The notes: generated from the sequence alone by a model not told the origin. Positions 34,234-43,411 are shown, counted from the stretch's first letter. The stretch is DNA of 64,000 nucleotides from CAVPGP01 sp963718065 (GCA_963718065.1 CAVQYE010000019.1:62001-126000), one strand, 5' to 3'. Numbers and translations are program-made.

Positions 34234-36221
34234 GACTCGTCGGCGGGCGCGGCGACGGCGGCCGTCGGCGCCTCGTCGAGCGACGTGCGCTCGATCTCGC
34301 GCGTCTCGTAGATCTCGAAGACGTCGCCCTCGCGGAGGTCGTTGAAGCCCTCGAGCAGGATCCCGCACTCGAATCCCTCCAGCACCTCGCGGACGTCGTC
34401 CTTGAAGCGGCGCAGCTGCGCGATCGTCGTCTCGTGGATCCGGGCGCCGTCGCGGAAGAGGCGCACCTGGCCGTTGCGGCGCACGACGCCGCTCGTGACC
34501 ATGCAGCCGGCGATCGTGCCGAGGCGCGAGACCTTGAAGAGCGCGCGCACCTCGGCCTCGCCGAGGATGACCTCGGTCTCGACGGGGCTGAGCATGCCGA
34601 CGAGCGCCTGCTCGATCTCCTGGGTGAGCTGGTAGATGACGCGGTACTGCCGGATCTCGACGCCCTCGCGCTCGGCGAGCGTGCGCGCCTCCGGTGAGGC
34701 GCGGACGTTGAAGCCGACGACCATCGCGCCCGATGCGGCGGCGAGGTTGATGTCGTTCTCGGTGATGCCGCCGACGCCCTGGTGGATGACGTTGACGCGC
34801 ACCTCGGGGTGCTCGATCTTCGCGAGCTCCGAGACGAGCGCCTCGACCGAGCCCTGCACGTCGCCCTTGAGGACGAGGTTGAGGTCCTGGACCTCGCCGG
34901 CCTGCATCTGCTCGAAGAGGCTCTCGAGCGAGACGCCGCGCCTCGTGCGCTTCGCGAGCTGCTCCCGGCGCAGGCGCTCGCCGCGCTGGTTCGCCAGCTC
35001 GCGGGCGCGACGCTCGTTCTCGACGACGCGCGCCAACTCGCCGGCCGGCGGCGGCGTGTCGAAGCCGAGGATCTCGACCGGGTCGCCCGGCCGCGCCTCC
35101 TCGAGCTTCTCGCCCCGGTAGTCCTGCAGCGCCCGCACGCGGCCCCACGCGTCGCCGGCGACGATCGCGTCGCCGACGCGCAGCGTGCCGCGCTGGACGA
35201 GCATCGTCGCGACCGGGCCGCGGCCGACGTCGAGGCGCGACTCGATGATCGGACCGGACGCCTCGGCGTTCGGGTTCGCCTTCGCCTTCTCGGCGAGCTC
35301 GATGTCGGCGACGAGCAGGATCTTCTCCAGCAGCTCGTCGAGGTTCAGCTTCTGCTTGGCCGACACTTCGGAGAACTGCGTCGTCCCGCCCCACTCCTCG
35401 GGCTGCAGGCCCTCGGCGGCGAGGTCGGACTTGACCCGGTCGGTGTTCGCGTTCGGGACGTCGATCTTGTTGACCGCGACGACGATCGGCACGCCGGCCG
35501 CGCGCGCGTGCGAGATCGACTCGCGCGTCTGCGGCATCACCGAGTCGTCCGCGGCGACGACGAGCACCGCGATGTCCGTCACCTTGGCGCCGCGGGCGCG
35601 CATGGCCGTGAACGCCTCGTGGCCCGGCGTGTCGATGAAGGTGATCTTGCGGCCGTTCTTGACGACCTGGTAGGCGCCGATGTGCTGCGTGATCCCGCCC
35701 GCCTCGGTGTCGACGACGGCCGTCTCGCGGATCGCGTCCAGCAGCGTCGTCTTGCCGTGGTCGACGTGGCCCATGATCGTGACGACGGGCGGGCGCTCCT
35801 CGAGCAGCTCCTCCGCGTCCTCGAAGACCTCGGGCTCCTCGTCCTCCTCGCCGACGTGACGGATCGTCACCTCGCGCTCGACCTCGGTCGCGATCAGCTG
35901 CACCGCCTCGTCGGTCAGCGACTGCGTGATCTGCACCATCTCGCCGAGGCCCATCATGATCTTGATGATCTGCGCGGCGGGAATGCCGAGCGCCTGCGAA
36001 AGGTCGCGGACGGTGACACCCGAAGGGACGCTGACCGGACCGGTCGGCAGCACGACCGGCTGCGTCGACTTCGGCTTCACATCCTGACGGTCGCCGGCGC
36101 GCTGGCGGTTGTCTCCCGGGCGCGGACGCTGGTTGCCGCTGTCGATGACGACGCGCCGCTTGCGGCCACCTGGGCCACCGCCGCGCGGTCTGATCGGTCT
36201 GTTCGGCTTACCGTTTGCCAT
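34230..36221 (-). CDS. infB: Translation initiation factor IF-2
   Basis: IF-2 is the GTPase that positions initiator tRNA. The 663-residue protein has a short basic N-terminus (RPRGGGPGGRKRRVV), an IF2-N module (VRDLSQALGIPAAQIIKIMMGLGEMV), then the G domain with GHVDHGKTTLLD, DTPGHEAF and NKID, and domains II-IV. Compared with most actinobacterial IF-2 (900-1,000 residues), the N-terminal low-complexity region is very short. The frame is intact. The ATG overlaps the ylxR end by 14 nt. Confidence 0.96.
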   Translation of the reverse strand: MANGKPNRPIRPRGGGPGGRKRRVVIDSGNQRPRPGDNRQRAGDRQDVKPKSTQPVVLPTGPVSVPSGVTVRDLSQALGIPAAQIIKIMMGLGEMVQITQSLTDEAVQLIATEVEREVTIRHVGEEDEEPEVFEDAEELLEERPPVVTIMGHVDHGKTTLLDAIRETAVVDTEAGGITQHIGAYQVVKNGRKITFIDTPGHEAFTAMRARGAKVTDIAVLVVAADDSVMPQTRESISHARAAGVPIVVAVNKIDVPNANTDRVKSDLAAEGLQPEEWGGTTQFSEVSAKQKLNLDELLEKILLVADIELAEKAKANPNAEASGPIIESRLDVGRGPVATMLVQRGTLRVGDAIVAGDAWGRVRALQDYRGEKLEEARPGDPVEILGFDTPPPAGELARVVENERRARELANQRGERLRREQLAKRTRRGVSLESLFEQMQAGEVQDLNLVLKGDVQGSVEALVSELAKIEHPEVRVNVIHQGVGGITENDINLAAASGAMVVGFNVRASPEARTLAEREGVEIRQYRVIYQLTQEIEQALVGMLSPVETEVILGEAEVRALFKVSRLGTIAGCMVTSGVVRRNGQVRLFRDGARIHETTIAQLRRFKDDVREVLEGFECGILLEGFNDLREGDVFEIYETREIERTSLDEAPTAAVAAPADES

Positions 36222-36465
36222 TTTCTCCCGGTCTAGTGTAGAGACGCTGCAGATTGGGGTCGACGCGCACGTTGGCGCGCAGCACGCGGTTGAACTGGCG
36301 CCGCGTGGATGCCCGCCCGAAGCAGGCTAGCGAGTGGCACGTGTAGGCGCCCCGGCCGGGGCCGGCTCCCGCCGTCAGGACGCCGTCCTCCGCGTGAAAG
36401 CGCATGAGCTCCGCCTGGGGCGACTTGCGTCCGCAGCCGGCGCACGTCCTGATCGGCGTGGCCAC
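36208..36465 (-). CDS. ylxR: YlxR family RNA-binding protein (DUF448)
   Basis: The 85-residue protein has the family signature RTCAGCGRKSPQAELMRF and GRGAYTCHSLACFGRA near the middle. It always lies between nusA and infB; proposed roles include RNase P modulation and transcription control. The ATG is directly adjacent to the nusA stop. Confidence 0.93.
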   Translation of the reverse strand: MATPIRTCAGCGRKSPQAELMRFHAEDGVLTAGAGPGRGAYTCHSLACFGRASTRRQFNRVLRANVRVDPNLQRLYTRPGENGKR

Positions 36466-38010
36466 TCAGATCCGCTGCTCCTCCGTGTCCTCCGCGGCGA
36501 CGACCTCGACGGGCGCGTCGCTCTCCTCGTCGGGCACCTCGGTCACCTCGGCCTCGACCGCCACCTCGTCGTGCTCGGCGGCAACCGGCTCGGGCTCGGG
36601 CTCGACGGCCTCGGCAACCGGCGACGTCTCGCGCTGAGACGTCTCGTTCTGGGGCTCCTCGACGCTGCCGACGGCCTCCAGCTCCTCCGCCTCCTCGACT
36701 GTCGCGACGGCGGTCTCCTCCGACGCCTCGACGGCAACGGGAGGCTCGGTGCCCACGAGCGCCTGATGGGCCGCCAGGCCGCAGTAGCGGGTGCCGGGCA
36801 GCGCCTCGTTCGGGCACCGCTTGCCGTTCGAGAGGATCGCGGCGCACCGGCCGGAGAAGTCCTCGCCCTCGGCGCCCTCGCCGCCGAAGGCAGCCTGCGC
36901 CTCCTGCTGGGCGAACTCGGAGTCCGAGGTGATGTCGATCTTCCAGCCGGTGAGGCGCGCGGCGAGGCGGGCGTTCATGCCCTCCTTGCCGATCGCCAGC
37001 GCGAGTTGGTCGTCGGGAACAACGACGGTCGCCTCCTGGTTGTCGTCGTCGAGATACACCTCACGGACGCGCGCCGGCGAGAGCGCCTTCGCGACGAACC
37101 GTGCTGGCTCGTTGTTCCACGGGATGATGTCGATCTTCTCGCCGCGGAGCTCCGAGACGACCATGCGCACGCGCGAGCCACGAGGGCCGACGCACGCGCC
37201 TACCGGATCGACGCCCTGGGCGTGGGACTCGACGGCGATCTTCGAGCGGTAGCCGGGCTCGCGAGCGACGCCACGGATCTCGACGAGGCCGTCTGCGATC
37301 TCCGGCACCTCGAGCTCGAAGAGCGTCTTGATCAGCTCCGGATCGCGGCGCGACAGGATCACCTGCGGGCCCTTCGTGCCGGAGCGGACCTCGGTGATGA
37401 CGGCCTTGATGCGGGAGCCCTGCTCGTAGCGCTCGCCGTCAACCTGCTCCGAACGCGGCAGCAGCGCCTCGACCTTGCCGAGGTCGACGAGCACGTTGTT
37501 GCGGTCACCCGCCTGCTGGACGATGCCGGTGACGACCTCGCTGACGCGGTCGACGTACTCGTCGTACATCATCGAGCGCTCGGCCTCGCGGATCCGTTGC
37601 AGGATGACCTGCTTCGCGGTCTGCGCGGCGATGCGACCGAAGTTCTCCGGCGTCACGTCCTCGCGCTTGATCAGGTTGTCGGGCAACTCGTCCCAGGCGA
37701 TGTCGAGGTCGTCGTCCGACAGCAGCGTGTGGTTGCGCTCACCGGACTCCTCCTCGAGGCGCTCGAGTTCGTCGATCGCGCGCTCGCGGGCCTCGTCGAG
37801 CAGGCGCTCCTCGAGGTCGGCGGGCAGCTCGATCGAGAAGACACGGAAATCGCCCGCCTCGTCGAGCTCGACGACGGCGTGACGCGCCGCGCCGGGGGTC
37901 TTCTTGTAGGCCGCGAGCAACGCGTCTTCGAGAGCGCTGACGAGTGTCCCGCTCTCGATCCCCTTCTCGCGCTCGATCTCGCGAACGGCTTCGACGATTT
38001 CCTGGCTCAT
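36466..38010 (-). CDS. nusA: Transcription elongation/termination factor NusA with an added zinc-knuckle-like tail
   Basis: NusA binds RNA polymerase and nascent RNA. The N-terminal domain, S1 domain and two KH domains (DPVGACVGPRGSRVRMV; LAIGKEGMNARLAARLTGW) are complete up to about residue 375. Then comes a motif not part of standard NusA: Cys389-x9-Cys399-x10-Cys410-x4-His415, looking like a C-x9-C-x10-C zinc knuckle. A Glu/Val-rich acidic tail of about 90 residues ends the 514-residue protein. nusA starts 4 nt after rimP. Confidence 0.95.
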   Translation of the reverse strand: MSQEIVEAVREIEREKGIESGTLVSALEDALLAAYKKTPGAARHAVVELDEAGDFRVFSIELPADLEERLLDEARERAIDELERLEEESGERNHTLLSDDDLDIAWDELPDNLIKREDVTPENFGRIAAQTAKQVILQRIREAERSMMYDEYVDRVSEVVTGIVQQAGDRNNVLVDLGKVEALLPRSEQVDGERYEQGSRIKAVITEVRSGTKGPQVILSRRDPELIKTLFELEVPEIADGLVEIRGVAREPGYRSKIAVESHAQGVDPVGACVGPRGSRVRMVVSELRGEKIDIIPWNNEPARFVAKALSPARVREVYLDDDNQEATVVVPDDQLALAIGKEGMNARLAARLTGWKIDITSDSEFAQQEAQAAFGGEGAEGEDFSGRCAAILSNGKRCPNEALPGTRYCGLAAHQALVGTEPPVAVEASEETAVATVEEAEELEAVGSVEEPQNETSQRETSPVAEAVEPEPEPVAAEHDEVAVEAEVTEVPDEESDAPVEVVAAEDTEEQRI

Positions 38011-38014
38011 GGTC

Positions 38015-38479
38015 CTACGCTCCCTTGCTGTTGGTCGTCTCGGCAGCGATCAAGTTGGCACGGACGATCGCGGCGTACGGAATCTCCACGGGATCGGCGC
38101 CGGCGGCGACGCGGATCGCGCGGTCGTCTGCGGCGAGCAGCTCGCCGCGAAACTTGGTCTTGCCGCCGATCTCGTCGGCGGTCTTCAACGTCACGGGATT
38201 GCCCACGAAGCGGGCGAAGTGCGCCGGCTTGCGCAGCGGACGGTCGAGCCCGGGCGAGCTGACCTCGATCCCGTAGTTCTCCGTCAGCGGGCGCAAAACG
38301 CCGGAGACGCGCTCGCAGAGCGCGAGGTCGACCCCGTCCGGATGGTCGATGTACACGCGGAACCGTTCCCGGCCGATGAGCTCGAGTGCGAGCACTTCGA
38401 CGCCGGGCACACCGCGTTCGACCTCCTGCGAGACCTGCCTCTGCAACTGCTTCTCCTTGTCGTGAATCCCTGTCGCCAT
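38015..38479 (-). CDS. rimP: Ribosome maturation factor RimP
   Basis: RimP assists 30S assembly. The 154-residue protein has the N-terminal alpha/beta domain (GVEVLALELIGRERFRVYIDHPDGVDLALCERVSG) and the hallmark YGIEVSSPGLDRPL, followed by the SH3-like C-terminal domain. It opens the rimP-nusA-ylxR-infB operon. GAGGTAA gives a Shine-Dalgarno 4 nt before ATG 38479, and a perfect intrinsic terminator ends only 13 nt upstream. Confidence 0.95.
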   Translation of the reverse strand: MATGIHDKEKQLQRQVSQEVERGVPGVEVLALELIGRERFRVYIDHPDGVDLALCERVSGVLRPLTENYGIEVSSPGLDRPLRKPAHFARFVGNPVTLKTADEIGGKTKFRGELLAADDRAIRVAAGADPVEIPYAAIVRANLIAAETTNSKGA

Positions 38480-38492
38480 GCGCTTACCTCAC

Positions 38493-38516
38493 AAAAAATG
38501 GGCGCCGCGCGCCCAT
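38493..38516 (-). terminator. Intrinsic terminator/attenuator in the rimP-nusA leader
   Basis: On the minus strand ATGGGCGC (38516-38509) pairs with GCGCCCAT (38505-38498) across a GCG loop. A run of six T follows (38498-38493). The rimP ATG is only 13 nt further on, so any rimP mRNA begun at the candidate promoter upstream must pass through it. It may also stop dtd read-through. Confidence 0.8.
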
Positions 38517-38545
38517 CTCGAAACTGCACGAAATGTGGTTCGACA

Positions 38546-38554
38546 AGGATAGCA
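38546..38554 (-). promoter_or_regulatory. Extended -10 promoter upstream of the rimP terminator
   Basis: The minus strand carries TG-C-TATCCT, a good extended -10, about 70 nt before rimP. A transcript from here would have a short leader holding the terminator at 38493-38516. No -35 is recognised, as is common with extended -10 promoters. Confidence 0.5.
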
Positions 38555-38558
38555 CCGA

Positions 38559-38574
38559 GCGGCCTTTCGGCCGC
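38559..38574 (-). terminator. GAAA-tetraloop hairpin after dtd
   Basis: GCGGCC-GAAA-GGCCGC, a 6-bp stem with a GNRA tetraloop, begins 6 nt past the dtd stop on the minus strand. There is no U-run, so it is more likely an mRNA-end stabiliser than a strong terminator. Confidence 0.4.
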
Positions 38575-38579
38575 CTGCG

Positions 38580-39005
38580 TCAGCCGTCGAGCACGATCGT
38601 GACCGGCCCGTCATTCACCAGCTCGACCGCCATGCGGGCGCCGAAGACTCCCGTCTCGACCGGGACGCCGAGCTCCGCCAGCGCCGCGGCGAAGCGCTCG
38701 CAGACCGGCTCGGCGACCTCCGGACGGGCGGCGCCGGAGAAGCTCGGCCGGTTGCCCTTCGCGGTGTCGGCGATCAGCGTGAACTGGCTGACGACGAGGG
38801 CCGCTCCGCCCGTGTCCAGCAAGCTGCGGTCGAACTTGCCTTCGTCGTTCTCGAACACGCGCAGGCGGGCGACCTTCCCCGCGAGCCGGTCCGCGTCGGC
38901 GGCCGTGTCGCCGTCCGCGACGCCGAGCAGCACCAGCAGGCCGGCGCCGATCGAGCCGCCGGGCGTCGAGCTCGCCCGGCTGACGCGTTGCACGACAGCG
39001 CGCAC
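38580..39005 (-). CDS. dtd: D-aminoacyl-tRNA deacylase
   Basis: Dtd hydrolyses D-amino acids from mischarged tRNA. The 141-residue protein has MRAVVQRVSRAS at its start, the SQFTL motif (94-98) and the NDGPVT motif near the C-terminus (about 131-136). These two motifs carry the chiral-proofreading residues and normally read SQFTL and NxGPVT. Length is normal. It starts 5 nt after the TPR gene stop. Confidence 0.94.
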   Translation of the reverse strand: MRAVVQRVSRASSTPGGSIGAGLLVLLGVADGDTAADADRLAGKVARLRVFENDEGKFDRSLLDTGGAALVVSQFTLIADTAKGNRPSFSGAARPEVAEPVCERFAAALAELGVPVETGVFGARMAVELVNDGPVTIVLDG

Positions 39006-39010
39006 GAGCG

Positions 39011-39403
39011 CTAGTCGCCCGGACCGGGCTCCGCGTCCTTCTCCGGATCGTCGGAGTCGAGCTGAAGAATGCGCGATGCGTAGTGCTCGTCTCCCGGCCG
39101 GAGCGAGGCGGCGAGCTTGTAGTGGCCGTTCGCCTCGGCGACCTTGCCCTGCTTCTCGAGCGACCGTCCGAGCGCGTAGTGCGCGTAGTCATCGGCCGGA
39201 GAGAGCTCGAGCAGCTTGCGGAACTCCGCCTCGGCCTCGTCCCAGCGGTGGATCCGGAAGTAGGCGATGCCGAGCGCCTCGCGGATCGAGGCCTTCTCCG
39301 GCTCGAGCGCTTTCGCCTTCTCGAGCGGCACCGTCGCCTGGGCGGCCATGCCCTTCTGCAGGCGCCGCTTTCCCTCGGTAAAGAGCTCGTACGTCTCGCT
39401 CAC
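39011..39403 (-). CDS. TPR-repeat protein
   Basis: The 130-residue product contains about three tandem tetratricopeptide repeats (GIAYFRIHRWDEAEAEFRKLLELSPADD; ALGRSLEKQGKVAEANGHYKLAASLRPGD) and no signal or membrane segment, so it is probably a small cytoplasmic scaffold. The GTG start overlaps the nucleotidyltransferase stop (GTGA). The specific partner is not evident. Confidence 0.8.
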   Translation of the reverse strand: MSETYELFTEGKRRLQKGMAAQATVPLEKAKALEPEKASIREALGIAYFRIHRWDEAEAEFRKLLELSPADDYAHYALGRSLEKQGKVAEANGHYKLAASLRPGDEHYASRILQLDSDDPEKDAEPGPGD

Positions 39404-40092
39404 TCACTGCCTTTCAGGTACGCGAAGTTCTCCGCTACCAAGTCAAGCGGATACGTCAAATCCCGCGTCGGGCCGATCTCGACTCCCCGGATCTCCTCAC
39501 CGGCGTCGACCGCCAGCTGGAGCGCCGTGGCGAGCTCGTATGGAGGCTTGCCGGGCAGCGAGAGCACGAGCTCGTGCAGCCGGGAGCCGACCGCCCAGAG
39601 CGGCGCGCCCGAGTAGGGGTTCGCCGGATCGTCGTCGAGCACCCGCGTGACGCGGCCGCCTTCGACCCGGACGGCCTGGCGGTGAGGCGGCTGCGGGCCT
39701 GGCCGGCGACGGATCGCGATCGCACCGCCCGCCCCGTCCGCTGCTGCGGCGAAGCGCGCGATGTCGCCGCGGCGGAACACCGTGTCGGCCGCAGTGACGA
39801 GGTACGGCGGCGCGGCGGCGGCGCGCGCGACGGCGTCGGCCGAGCCAAGCGTCTCCGGTTGCGTGACGAAGCGCCGTTCGCCGGGAAGCCCGTCGAGGAG
39901 CTCCTCGACCTGGCCGGCCAGGTGCCCGACGACGACCACGGTCCGCTCGATCCCCGCGGCCGCCAGCTCGTGCAGGAGCGTCACGATCACCGGCCGGCCG
40001 TCGATCGGCAGCACCGGCTTCGCCCACCGCTCGGTGAGCGGGCGCAGGCGCCGGCCCTCACCGGCCGCCATCACGACCGCCTCGCGGATCAC
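39400..40092 (-). CDS. Nucleotidyltransferase (sugar-nucleotide pyrophosphorylase type)
   Basis: The 230-residue enzyme has the nucleotidyltransferase signature AVVMAAGEGRRLRPLTERWAKP (5-26) and a VTAADTVF metal/donor region near 95-102. There is no left-handed beta-helix acyltransferase domain. It resembles the NTP-transfer half of sugar-1-phosphate nucleotidylyltransferases, but the sugar is not identifiable. The GTG start at 40092 overlaps the tgpA stop (GTGA). Confidence 0.8.
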   Translation of the reverse strand: MIREAVVMAAGEGRRLRPLTERWAKPVLPIDGRPVIVTLLHELAAAGIERTVVVVGHLAGQVEELLDGLPGERRFVTQPETLGSADAVARAAAAPPYLVTAADTVFRRGDIARFAAAADGAGGAIAIRRRPGPQPPHRQAVRVEGGRVTRVLDDDPANPYSGAPLWAVGSRLHELVLSLPGKPPYELATALQLAVDAGEEIRGVEIGPTRDLTYPLDLVAENFAYLKGSE

Positions 40093-42269
40093 AGAAAGCG
40101 GACCGAGAGCGCGCCGCGCAGACGCCGGGACGCCGTCAGGCGCGAGCGGATCACGCGCAAGAGCCGTCTCAGCTCGCTCCGGACTCCGTCGGCAGCCGCG
40201 GCCGCCCGCTCCGGCGGTGCGTACCGCGCCTCGTCGGCCGCCGCGGCGAAGCGCCCTGCATCGACGGTGAGCCGTTCGTACACGATGCCGGAGAGCTCGC
40301 CGAGCGTCGCCCCGGCCGGGACGTCGATTCCCTGGTCGGCGAGATACGACTGCAGCTCGCGGGTGCACACGCGCGCCACCGCCCGCGGCTCGGTCGCACG
40401 CAGCCGCAGGCGGCGGACGACCTGCTTCAGGCCCGCGCCCGCCGCCACGAGTCCACCGAGAGCGAGCAGCACGAGCACCAGGAAGTCACGCTTGTGCTGG
40501 AGCGGCGACGAGATCGTGCCGGTGACGCCCCGGTTGCCGGACTTCGCCGCCTCGCCGGCGATCGACGCGTCGCGGAGCCCCTTCTGCTGGAAGAGCCGCT
40601 TTGCCGTCCCGCTCGCCCGGGCGCCGAGGAGCAACGCGACGCTCGCCGGATCGAAGCCCGACGAAGCCGACGAGTACCGTCCCGCGAGCGACCCCCGCCC
40701 GGGTGTCGGGTCGAACGGGAGCCAGCCCCAGCCGGCGAACCAGACCTCGACCCACGTGTGCGCGTCGTGATCGGTGACCTTCCACTCGTCACCGTCACGC
40801 GTCCCCTCGGTGAAGCCGGCGCCGACGCGTGCGGGCACGCCGAGGTAGCGGAGCATCAACGCCATCGCGCCGGCGAAATGCTGGCAGTAGCCGGCCTTCG
40901 TGCGCAGGACGAAGTCGACAAGCGCGGGCTGCCCGTGCGGCTGCGGCGGCGTCTCGTCGTAGCGGAAGCCGCCGCCGGTCCGGAACCAGCGCTCGAGCGC
41001 GACCGCGGCCGCGTACGGGCTCTGCGGCTGGCCGACGACTGCCCGGGCGCGCCGGTAGAGCGGCTCGTACGGCGTGATCTCCGGGTCACCTCGCCGCTCG
41101 GCGAAAAACGCCCGCACCGCTGCGTCGCGGTTGGGCGTCCCGAACGGTGGCAGTGAGACTCCAGGCTCGACCTCCAGGCCCTCGCCCTGGCCGGAGATGC
41201 GGAACGGGTACGTCGGCTGCGAGCGGGAGAGCTGTGCCGGCGTCGGCCGCGGCGCCCAGCTCCAGACCGTGTACTGCAGGCCGCGGTGCACCCGCTCGGG
41301 CGCGAACGCGACGCCGTCGGTCCCGAGCGCGATCTCCGCGTCCGGTGCCAGCCATTCGACCGGCTGGGACGCACCGACGAAGTGGATGTCGGTGAGCGCT
41401 GCAATCGTCACGTCCTGCCGCACTTGGTTCCGATGGCGGAGCGCGCGCTGCGGCAGCAGCGAGTCGGCGCCGAAACTCGGGCGGACGTCTTCGACCCACC
41501 CTCGGTCTGTGTAGGCGCCGAGCGTCGTCGCGCGCCAGTACCGCGGCACGTCAGGCGCCTTGACCCGCAGGACCGTCGTGCGCTTCTTCGGGAAGTGCAG
41601 GCCGGTGTAGTCGGAGTCCCAGACGTACGAGACGCCGACCGGGTCGTCGGGCCGGGTGTAGGGATCCCATTTCTGCCAGGCGAGCATCGGGCCGCGGGCG
41701 ATCGCCGGCGAGGTCGTGAGCACGAGCGAAGCGAGGACGGACGCCAGGCCGAGGGCGAGCGCGCGCCCACCGCCGCGGCCCTGCGCCAGCAGCCAGAGAA
41801 CGGCCGCGAGGATGAAGGCGCCGCGGACAAGGGTGGCGCCGTTCAGCAGCGTCGCCGGCCAGCCGGCGGCGACGACGACCGCCCCGGCCGCCGCTGCCGG
41901 GCGGCGCGCCGCGAGCAGCAGTGCAACCGCCAGCGAGCCGGCGAACGTTGCGACCAGCAGGACGCCCTCCATGCGGACCCGGTCGGGCGTGAACGGCAGC
42001 TGGACGTCGTAGAAGTCGAGGAAGCCGCGGCCGAACCGCGCCGGCCAGGCGACCGGATCGTAGGTCCCGAACGCGATCTGCAGAGCAAGCACGGAGGCCG
42101 GAATCGCCGCGATGAGCCGCCGCGTTCCCGTCGCCGCGAGCGCCGGCGCGAGGCCGAGCAGCATGACCGCGAGAGCCCGCCGGAGCTCCACGTGTGGATC
42201 TTCGAGCCGCAGCCAGTTCCAGGCGATCGCGATCGCCGGCAGGGTCCAGGCGATCGCCGTCCTACGCAT
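40089..42269 (-). CDS. TgpA-like transglutaminase-domain membrane protein
   Basis: The 726-residue protein starts with about six membrane helices (1-190) and continues with an extracytoplasmic region. Its transglutaminase core has the Cys-His-Asp triad in AGYCQHFAGAMALMLR, DHDAHTWVEVW and the following WLPFDPTPG. A further helix (about 585-610) and a cytoplasmic DUF4129-like helical tail end it. TgpA, DUF58 and MoxR are a recurrent trio of unknown overall role, often linked to cell-envelope protein processing. Confidence 0.9.
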   Translation of the reverse strand: MRRTAIAWTLPAIAIAWNWLRLEDPHVELRRALAVMLLGLAPALAATGTRRLIAAIPASVLALQIAFGTYDPVAWPARFGRGFLDFYDVQLPFTPDRVRMEGVLLVATFAGSLAVALLLAARRPAAAAGAVVVAAGWPATLLNGATLVRGAFILAAVLWLLAQGRGGGRALALGLASVLASLVLTTSPAIARGPMLAWQKWDPYTRPDDPVGVSYVWDSDYTGLHFPKKRTTVLRVKAPDVPRYWRATTLGAYTDRGWVEDVRPSFGADSLLPQRALRHRNQVRQDVTIAALTDIHFVGASQPVEWLAPDAEIALGTDGVAFAPERVHRGLQYTVWSWAPRPTPAQLSRSQPTYPFRISGQGEGLEVEPGVSLPPFGTPNRDAAVRAFFAERRGDPEITPYEPLYRRARAVVGQPQSPYAAAVALERWFRTGGGFRYDETPPQPHGQPALVDFVLRTKAGYCQHFAGAMALMLRYLGVPARVGAGFTEGTRDGDEWKVTDHDAHTWVEVWFAGWGWLPFDPTPGRGSLAGRYSSASSGFDPASVALLLGARASGTAKRLFQQKGLRDASIAGEAAKSGNRGVTGTISSPLQHKRDFLVLVLLALGGLVAAGAGLKQVVRRLRLRATEPRAVARVCTRELQSYLADQGIDVPAGATLGELSGIVYERLTVDAGRFAAAADEARYAPPERAAAAADGVRSELRRLLRVIRSRLTASRRLRGALSVRFL

Positions 42270-43401
42270 GTGCGGCTCTCCGGACCGGTGCGCCGAGGAC
42301 CGCGGCGAGATCGTCTTCCTCCGTGACGGCGACCACCGCGACCCCGGCGCCCTGCAGGCGAAGGAGCGCAGGCTCGCGCTGACGGATGGGCTGGGCGAGC
42401 ACGAGCGACACGCGACGCCGGGCCGCGGCCAGCTGCAGCAGCCGCTCGACGAGCCGTGGCGTCAGCGACGCCGTCACGAGCACGACTTCCGGCGCTCCGA
42501 CGCGGCCCACGACCGCCTCCACGTTGCGCCCTGGGTGCGGCTCCGCGGCAGCCAGCAGGTCGAGCGCGACCCGCCAGTCCGCGGCGAGAGAGCGAACGTG
42601 CGCGTGCTCCTCGGTCAGCCCCGTGACGACGAGCAGCGCCGAACGCCCACGGCGCGCCTGCGCCCGGACGAGCGAGCCTGCAATCCGGGCCTGCAGGTCG
42701 AACACCGGCGACGGCGCTCCGTCGAGGACGATCGCCACCTCCTCGCGCGGCGAGTCCTCCAGCTCCTTCACCATCAGCTCGCCGCGGCGCGCCGTCGACG
42801 GCCAGTGCACGCGGCGCAACGAGTCGCCGTGGTCGTACTCGCGCACGCTGTGGACGTCGAAGCCTGATGTGCGCTGCAACAGCAGGCGCCGCCCACCCCA
42901 CGAGGCGCCGGCGCCGTCCGAGAAGAGGGCATCGAGATCCGTCACCCGCGGATGCACGAGCAGCGCGGCGCGTTCGTGCAACACCACCTCCGCCCGTGCG
43001 AGACCGAACGGGTCTTCGATCACCGCGCGCGCCGACTCGAACGCATAGCGCCCGCGCGGTAGCGCGCGCAGCACGTAGCGCGCCCGCCTGGCACGCATCG
43101 GAGTCGAGCGCTCGCCGAGGCGCCCGATGTGCTCGACGAGGGTCACCGACGGCGGCGGCACGGGCCCCTCTCGCTCCAGCTCGACGGTCACCGTCACGTC
43201 GTCCCCCTCGACGTGCGGCCCTTCCTGCAGCCGGCGGCGAAGGAGCAGCGGCCGCGTTGCCGTCCCGACCCAGATCCGCGCACCCGCCACGGCGAGCAGA
43301 AGCCCTGTCGCGACCGGGTAGAGCGGTGTCGAGCCGAAGAGCCAGGCGGCGAGGTAGGTCGCCCCGCCGATGATCAGGACGTGTCGGCCGCGACTCGTCA
43401 T
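42262..43401 (-). CDS. DUF58 (von Willebrand-A-like) membrane-associated protein
   Basis: The 379-residue protein has two N-terminal helices (about 5-45), a beta-rich middle, and the DUF58 core with VREYDHGDSLRRVHWPSTARRGELMVKE, a diagnostic motif of the family. A VWA-like fold follows. It overlaps tgpA by 8 nt and lies 10 nt after moxR, consistent with one operon. Confidence 0.9.
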   Translation of the reverse strand: MTSRGRHVLIIGGATYLAAWLFGSTPLYPVATGLLLAVAGARIWVGTATRPLLLRRRLQEGPHVEGDDVTVTVELEREGPVPPPSVTLVEHIGRLGERSTPMRARRARYVLRALPRGRYAFESARAVIEDPFGLARAEVVLHERAALLVHPRVTDLDALFSDGAGASWGGRRLLLQRTSGFDVHSVREYDHGDSLRRVHWPSTARRGELMVKELEDSPREEVAIVLDGAPSPVFDLQARIAGSLVRAQARRGRSALLVVTGLTEEHAHVRSLAADWRVALDLLAAAEPHPGRNVEAVVGRVGAPEVVLVTASLTPRLVERLLQLAAARRRVSLVLAQPIRQREPALLRLQGAGVAVVAVTEEDDLAAVLGAPVRRAAHA

Positions 43402-43411
43402 GCCAACGAGG

